From assembly GCF_018323885.1 (NCBI RefSeq), contig NZ_AP024585.1, forward strand, positions 3,472,001-3,536,000: a stretch of 64,000 nucleotides of DNA, in the 5' to 3' direction. Positions 59,036 to 64,000 of this stretch are shown piece by piece (the stretch's first letter is position 1; every line of letters starts with the position of its first letter). Made by a program: the position numbers and the translations under genes. Below the pieces are notes generated by a model. It saw only the letters and a list, made by a program, of their open reading frames with translations. It searched no databases and was not told where the DNA came from. This DNA is from Citrobacter amalonaticus (GTDB lineage Bacteria > Pseudomonadota > Gammaproteobacteria > Enterobacterales > Enterobacteriaceae).

Positions 59036-59600
59036 CCTGTTGAATCTCCAAAAATATATTCTCTCCTTTATTATTTCTATTTCCCCGAAACGTAAAACTG
59101 ATAAGAATATATCTTCAACCCTATTCATATTACGTACATAGTGCAATAATCTAATACTTCAAATAATTTTTTTTGACATTTTAATAGTCAAAAATACCAA
59201 TACAATTTATGTAAGAAATCAATACCTATCCGGCTAACAGAAATCATAAAATTAATTTCAATACAATGAGATAAATCACACTCGCTTTCCGCACCGTACC
59301 GTTTCACGTCGCCAATCGGTGCAAAACTGTATATATTTTACCGCCACTAAACAAATCGCAAATATACGTTAATTTGCAGAATGAGTTCTTTCTGACTATA
59401 TCATCTAATACGAAAGTACCAGTGGATCAAAAAAACAAAGGGTTATTCAACGCAACAGAAACCATCATCTGCACGGCCATAACATTGTCATCACCGGCAA
59501 GAATTCATCCACATGATGAACGGGATCGCTCGTCTGTACTTTTCCCTGCCCGGTAGTTTTAACGAATTTATGCACAGAGCTAGCCATCAGGAGTGATCAT
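59036..59600. other. AT-rich intergenic region upstream of the adhesin gene
   Basis: About 565 nt without a supported gene. The base composition is clearly AT-rich (runs such as TAATTTTTTTTGACATTTTA near 59165), in contrast to the GC-rich adhesin gene that follows. There is an inverted repeat TTGAC...GTCAA around 59173-59191. A 60-codon frame at 59374-59556 has no ribosome-binding site and I do not accept it. The region probably holds the adhesin promoter and may bind H-NS; I could not identify a confident CsgD site. Confidence 0.6.
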
Positions 59601-62600
59601 ATGCGTCATCTCGCCGTTATATCCAGGTTGACGGGCGTTTCCACCAATGTTGAAGCCTCTGAAGTCACACTTAATGCCCCTTCCATTGTGAAATTATCCG
59701 CAGAGCGTAGCGACATCAGCCAACTGGCTCGCGTGAATCAGGATCTGGTGATCACCTTTACGTCCGGTGAAAAACTGACCGTTAAAAATTTCTATGTGGC
59801 GAACGACCAGGGGGCCAGCCAACTGGTGCTGGAAGACAGTCACGGTGCTCTGTGGTGGGTGGAAAACCCGGAAAACGGTCTGCATTTTGAACAAATTTCA
59901 ACCATTGACGATTTACTGGTTACTGCCGGCGAATCTCACGAAGGCGGAGCACTCTGGCCATGGCTTCTGGGTGGCGCGGTTGCTGCCGGTGGAATCGTGG
60001 CCATCGCATCCTCGGGAGGTGGCAGCAGTCATCATCATGATAACGACAATGGTAATCCTGATGATGGTTCCGGGAACGGCGGCACGCCGGGGGATGCGGG
60101 CGGAAATAACGGAAGTGGAAATAACAGCGGCGGCGATAACAACACGAACCTTCCGGGCGGGGAAAATTCCACACCACCGACGGCCCCTGTGATTACCAGC
60201 GCAACAGATGCCGTCTCCGCCATTACGGGGGCGATTCAGGAAAACCAGAGCACCAACGACAGCCAGCCGATGATTGCCGGTACAGGTGAAGCTGGCTCCG
60301 TCATCACCCTCTATGACAATGGGCAGGTCATGGGGATCGTTATCGTCGATGAACAAGGAAACTGGAGCTATAAACCCGACCTCCCGCTTTCCGAAGGCGA
60401 ACACGTACTGACCGCGACCGCGACGGACGAAAACGGTAATACCAGCGCCATCTCCGGTGATTTCACCTTTACCGTCGACACGATTGCCCCTGATGAGGTC
60501 TCCGGGTTAGCGATTTCTGAAGATGGGCTCTGGGTTTCAGGGATCGCAGAAGCGGGTTGTGTCGTCACGATTTTCGACAACCAGCACAATGTCCTGGCCT
60601 CGGTTCAGGTCGATGACACTGGCCGGTTTACCGTTCGCCTCACTTCAGCGCAAACCGATTCCGAACAGCTGTATGCCGATATTTCTGACGCTGCGGGTAA
60701 CGAAGGTGACGAAGCCGCCTTTCTCGGTTCCGACTCAGGTTTTCCTGATGCCCCCACCATTACCGGCATCATTGATGACACGCAACCCATCGCGGTGACG
60801 TTAGGCAGCGGTCAGTTTACCAAGGACACCACCCCCACCCTTACAGGTACCGCGTTGCCTGGCGCAGTCGTGACCATTTATGAAAATGGTATCGCGATCG
60901 GCACGGCGAGTGCCAACGATGGCACGTGGACGTTCGATCTGACAGATGTGCCTGAAGGGTTGCACAACTACACGGCCACGCAGACCACAGAGGACGGCGT
61001 CAGCGGCAATACGATAGAATTTGCGGTCACCGTGGATACTACCCCACCGGCGGCTCCCGACGATCTGCTCGTCTCGCAAAACGGAACCGTGCTGACCGGC
61101 AACGCCGAGGCGGGAAGTAAAGTCACCATTGCTGACGCCAGCGGCACCACGCTCGGCACCGTGACCGCAGACAGCGAAGGGAAATTCAGCTTCCCGCTCA
61201 ATCCGCCACGGGTAAACGGAGAAGTTCTGACCGCCATCGCCACGGATAAAGCGGGAAATGACAGCTCGCCAGCCAACGCAACCGCTCCAGATACTACGCC
61301 TCCGCAGGCGGCCGGTGATCTGGATGTTTCCGACGATGGGACAACCGTAACCGGTACCGCCGAGCCAGGCACGACGGTGACCATTTACGGCAGCGACAAC
61401 ACCCCGCTGGGATCTGAACAGGTTCAACCCGACGGTTCATTCACCGTCACACTGAACCCACCACAAACCAACGGAGAGATTTTAACCGCCATCGTCAAGG
61501 ATCCGGCGAATCTGACCAGTCCTCCGGCGACCGCCCTCGCCCCGGACACGACCCCGCCGCAGCCCGCCGGAAACCTGGACGTCTCGGATGATGGCACCAC
61601 CGTAACGGGGACAGCAGAACCCGGCAGCACGGTGACGATTCGCGATCCGGACGGTAACCCGATTGGCCAGGGTCAAACCGACGGCGAGGGGAATTTCACC
61701 GTCACGCTGGACACGCCGCAAACCAATGGTGAAACGCTTACTGCCACAGTGACCGATCCGGCAAATCAGAACAGCACGCCAGCCAACGTTACCGCGCCGG
61801 ATACCACCGCGCCGCAGCCACCTACGGCGGTTATTTCAACAGACGGCACCACCCTGACCGCCACCGCCGAACCCGGCAGTACGATTACGATTAAAGACAG
61901 TGACGGCAATACGCTGGCGGAAACCGGTCCGGTACCGGAGAGCGGAACGCTGGTGATCACCCTTAACCCGCCGCAGGCCAACGGTGAAACGCTGAGCGTC
62001 ACCGCCACCGACGCCGCGAGCAATACCAGCCAGCCAACTTACGTTACGGCCCCGGATATCACAGCGCCAGACGCCCCCATCATCAGTGCGATTATCGATG
62101 ATGCCGGCGCGCAGAAAGGCAATCTGAGTAACAGCCAGCGCACGGACGACAACACGTTGACCTTAAACGGTACCGGTGAACCCGGCGCAACCATCACCAT
62201 TCTGGACGGAGGGACCCCGCTTGCGGGAACCACCACCGTGGACAGCAACGGCAACTGGACGCTCACCACACCGGTGCTGGGCGACGGCGACCATACCTTC
62301 ACCGTCACCGCGACCGATGCGGAAAACCAGACCAGCACACCTTCTGCACCCATCACGATTACCGTCGATACCACGCCGCCAGTCGTTCCGATCGTGACCC
62401 TGACTGACAACACTGGCAGCAACGTAGGTGAACTGACGGACAACGACGTGACCGACGCCACGCAACCGGTGTTAAGTGGAAGCGGCACCGCCGGAGACAC
62501 CATTACGGTGTATGACGGAACGGCGATCATTGGCACGACAAAAGTTGCGGAAAACGGGAGCTGGAGCTTTACCCCGACTCCCGCGCTGGGCGAAGGCGAC

Positions 62601-64000
62601 CATACGCTGCGCGTCACCGCCAGCGATCCTCTGGGCAACACCAGCGAGAAATCCTCCCCGATAACCATTACGGTGGATACCACCGCCCCCGACACTCCGG
62701 CGCTGACGCTGACGGATGGCGCAAATGGCCCACTCACCGACGGTCAGGCGACCCGGGAAATCCAGCCGGTTCTGAGCGGTACGGGAACAGATGGCGATAT
62801 CATCAGCATTTACGACAATGGCGATCTGGTTACCACCGTCACGGTGACTAACGGCGTCTGGAGCTACACGTCGGATGCCCTTGATGAAGGCGACCATGTT
62901 TTTACCCTCACCAGCACCGATCCGGCGGGCAATATCAGTGAACCCTCCGCGCCGATCGGCATTCTGGTAGATACCACCCCACCCGCCGTGCCCAACCTGA
63001 CCGTCACTGACCGCGTCGGCAATCAGACCGGCACTCTCGATAACGGTCAGTACACCGATGATACGCGACCGCTGCTGAGCGGAAGTGGTGCGCCAGGCGA
63101 CACGATCACTATCACGCTGGATGGCGTCGCGCTGCCATCGCTGGTGATTGATAATTCCGGGAACTGGAGCATCCCGTCGCCACTGCTGTCGCAGGGCGAC
63201 CATATCATCAAGATCACCGCGACCGATCCTGCCGGTAACAGCAGCACCTCGCCGGATCGCATTGTTCGCGTGGATACCCAGGCGCCTGGCACGCCAACGC
63301 TGGCTGTGAGCGATGATGACGGGGCGTTGAACGCCGGAGCGCTAACCAACGATACCACCCCAACGCTGAGTGGGACGGGCGAGACGGGTAGCATTGTCAC
63401 CATTCTGAATAACGGCGTGGAGATTGGCACTGCCGAGGTCATTGATGGCGTCTGGAGCTTTACCCCGGATAGCGCCCTGGTCGAAGGCCATTACAACTTT
63501 AGCGTGACGGCAAAAGATGCCGCAGGTAACACCAGTCAGCCGTCGGAGGCGACTGGCATCATCATTGATACCCAGGCACCCGACGCGCCGTTTATCACCT
63601 CGCTGGGCAGTCCGGCAGTCACCAATCAGCCCGGGTTACCCATTAGCGGTACCGGCGAACCCGGCAGCACCATCACCCTGTCGAATGGCAGCACGGCGAT
63701 TGGCACGGCTGAAGTCGATGCCGCAGGGAACTGGACGATCACCCCGGATTCGCCGCTCACCGAAGGCAATTACACGTTGACGGCAACGGCCACCGATCCG
63801 GCGGGTAACGTCAGCACACCTTCTGCCTCCATCTCGCTGAACGTCGATCTGACTAAACCGGCGTCCCCGGAGGAGGTAACGATCACAGCCGATGGCGCGA
63901 CGGTCAGCGGCACGGCGGAAACCGGCAGCACGGTGACGATCCGCGATACCGACGGCAATGTGATTGGTACGGGCGTGGCAACGGACGGCACGTTCCAGAT
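59601..64000 (+). CDS. bapA: Giant BapA-like Ig-repeat adhesin, 3' end outside window
   Basis: The frame opens at ATG 59601 (AGGAGTGATCAT upstream) and runs without a stop for 1466 codons to the window edge. Residues 1-110 resemble the BapA prefix domain (MRHLAVISRLTGVSTNVE). There is no Sec signal peptide, consistent with type I secretion, whose signal would be at the unseen C terminus. A hydrophobic stretch near 117-137 and a Gly/Asp/Asn-rich linker with HHH (about 138-190) follow. From residue 191 there are 14 Ig-like repeats. Salmonella BapA, near 3800 residues, lies at the same place after smpB and is needed for biofilm; the same role is inferred. Confidence 0.9.
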   Translation, partial: MRHLAVISRLTGVSTNVEASEVTLNAPSIVKLSAERSDISQLARVNQDLVITFTSGEKLTVKNFYVANDQGASQLVLEDSHGALWWVENPENGLHFEQISTIDDLLVTAGESHEGGALWPWLLGGAVAAGGIVAIASSGGGSSHHHDNDNGNPDDGSGNGGTPGDAGGNNGSGNNSGGDNNTNLPGGENSTPPTAPVITSATDAVSAITGAIQENQSTNDSQPMIAGTGEAGSVITLYDNGQVMGIVIVDEQGNWSYKPDLPLSEGEHVLTATATDENGNTSAISGDFTFTVDTIAPDEVSGLAISEDGLWVSGIAEAGCVVTIFDNQHNVLASVQVDDTGRFTVRLTSAQTDSEQLYADISDAAGNEGDEAAFLGSDSGFPDAPTITGIIDDTQPIAVTLGSGQFTKDTTPTLTGTALPGAVVTIYENGIAIGTASANDGTWTFDLTDVPEGLHNYTATQTTEDGVSGNTIEFAVTVDTTPPAAPDDLLVSQNGTVLTGNAEAGSKVTIADASGTTLGTVTADSEGKFSFPLNPPRVNGEVLTAIATDKAGNDSSPANATAPDTTPPQAAGDLDVSDDGTTVTGTAEPGTTVTIYGSDNTPLGSEQVQPDGSFTVTLNPPQTNGEILTAIVKDPANLTSPPATALAPDTTPPQPAGNLDVSDDGTTVTGTAEPGSTVTIRDPDGNPIGQGQTDGEGNFTVTLDTPQTNGETLTATVTDPANQNSTPANVTAPDTTAPQPPTAVISTDGTTLTATAEPGSTITIKDSDGNTLAETGPVPESGTLVITLNPPQANGETLSVTATDAASNTSQPTYVTAPDITAPDAPIISAIIDDAGAQKGNLSNSQRTDDNTLTLNGTGEPGATITILDGGTPLAGTTTVDSNGNWTLTTPVLGDGDHTFTVTATDAENQTSTPSAPITITVDTTPPVVPIVTLTDNTGSNVGELTDNDVTDATQPVLSGSGTAGDTITVYDGTAIIGTTKVAENGSWSFTPTPALGEGDHTLRVTASDPLGNTSEKSSPITITVDTTAPDTPALTLTDGANGPLTDGQATREIQPVLSGTGTDGDIISIYDNGDLVTTVTVTNGVWSYTSDALDEGDHVFTLTSTDPAGNISEPSAPIGILVDTTPPAVPNLTVTDRVGNQTGTLDNGQYTDDTRPLLSGSGAPGDTITITLDGVALPSLVIDNSGNWSIPSPLLSQGDHIIKITATDPAGNSSTSPDRIVRVDTQAPGTPTLAVSDDDGALNAGALTNDTTPTLSGTGETGSIVTILNNGVEIGTAEVIDGVWSFTPDSALVEGHYNFSVTAKDAAGNTSQPSEATGIIIDTQAPDAPFITSLGSPAVTNQPGLPISGTGEPGSTITLSNGSTAIGTAEVDAAGNWTITPDSPLTEGNYTLTATATDPAGNVSTPSASISLNVDLTKPASPEEVTITADGATVSGTAETGSTVTIRDTDGNVIGTGVATDGTFQ
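60171..64000 (+). repeat. Fourteen Ig-like repeats in two size classes
   Basis: Unit starts, set at the TPP/TAP/QAP hinge after a V-D-T strand, are 60171, 60483, 60738, 61041, 61296, 61551, 61806, 62061, 62373, 62682, 62976, 63279, 63573 and 63852. Short units are exactly 255 nt (85 residues): the second and the fourth to seventh. Long units are 279-312 nt and carry an extra segment with TDD/TLSGTG before the core. Conserved core motifs are SGTGEPGxTITI, GxWSFTP and TATDxAGNxS. Confidence 0.88.

Noticed and set aside
59374..59556. 60-codon frame starting MQNEFFLTISSNTK upstream of the adhesin
   Set aside because: No ribosome-binding site, no recognisable domain, and it lies in AT-rich DNA where short frames arise by chance.
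58985..59600. tmRNA gene after smpB
   Set aside because: Neither the conserved 5' end nor the 3' CCA end, nor a tag-peptide frame, is visible in the interval.
60801..63991. Long antisense frames through the adhesin repeats, some above 200 codons
   Set aside because: They mirror the repeat structure of the plus-strand gene in GC-rich DNA and show no independent starts or family features.

Overview
The window is a stretch of chromosome from a member of the Enterobacteriaceae. Nearly every protein can be aligned from memory, almost residue for residue, with its Escherichia coli or Salmonella counterpart. Gene order follows the E. coli segment from yfhL to smpB, which includes the rrnG operon. 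Three features point to a Citrobacter- or Salmonella-like species rather than E. coli K-12: a murP-murQ-murR-type locus next to yfhL, a DUF2946/PepSY pair beside rplS, and a BapA-like giant adhesin directly after smpB. The genus is inferred, not proven.

Layout. 1-2926: N-acetylmuramic acid uptake and cleavage (murP partial, murQ) with a divergent RpiR-type regulator. 2982-9753: yfhL, then the minus-strand rnc-era-recO-pdxJ-acpS and lepA-lepB operons. 10036-12876: the envelope-stress operon rseD-rpoE-rseA-rseB-rseC. 13148-25389: nadB, trmN, srmB, grcA, ung, yfiF, trxC, tapT, patZ, pssA, yfiM. 25386-26684: kgtP. 27007-32102: a complete rRNA operon on the minus strand (16S, tRNA-Glu, 23S, 5S) with P1 and P2 promoters. 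32533-33145: a small IS200/IS605-type element between the rRNA promoters and clpB. 33200-37611: clpB, pgeF, rluD. 37743-42802: bamD, raiA, the pheL attenuator with pheA, and aroF-tyrA. 43016-45763: yfiL and the YfiR/YfiN/YfiB cyclic-di-GMP module. 45767-47598: a PepSY membrane protein and a DUF2946 protein, not part of the E. coli K-12 backbone. 47733-51380: ffh-rpsP-rimM-trmD-rplS. 51546-58984: ypjD-corB, grpE, nadK, recN, bamE, ratA-ratB, smpB. 59601 to the window edge: the first 1466 codons of a giant Ig-repeat adhesin, still open at the end.

How the genes work together. Much of the window serves translation and its quality control: the rRNA operon, rRNA and tRNA modification enzymes, RNase III, Era, LepA, RaiA, SRP protein Ffh and SmpB. 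The envelope theme is also strong: sigma-E and its anti-sigma system, LepB, BamD, BamE, PssA and YfiR/N/B. Heat-shock promoters stand in front of clpB and grpE. The surface adhesin and the YfiN diguanylate cyclase both belong to biofilm biology.

Visible regulatory sites include a NadR box before nadB, two FNR boxes 53 bp apart before grcA, a perfect CRP box before raiA, TyrR boxes before aroF, LexA boxes before recN, a sigma-E promoter inside rseD, an RNase III stem before rnc, and twin GAAT/ATTC palindromes between murQ and its regulator.

Most of the window is ordinary core genome. The accessory parts worth attention are the adhesin with its exactly 255-nt tandem units, the insertion element behind the rRNA promoters, the DUF2946/PepSY pair, and several unusual translation starts.
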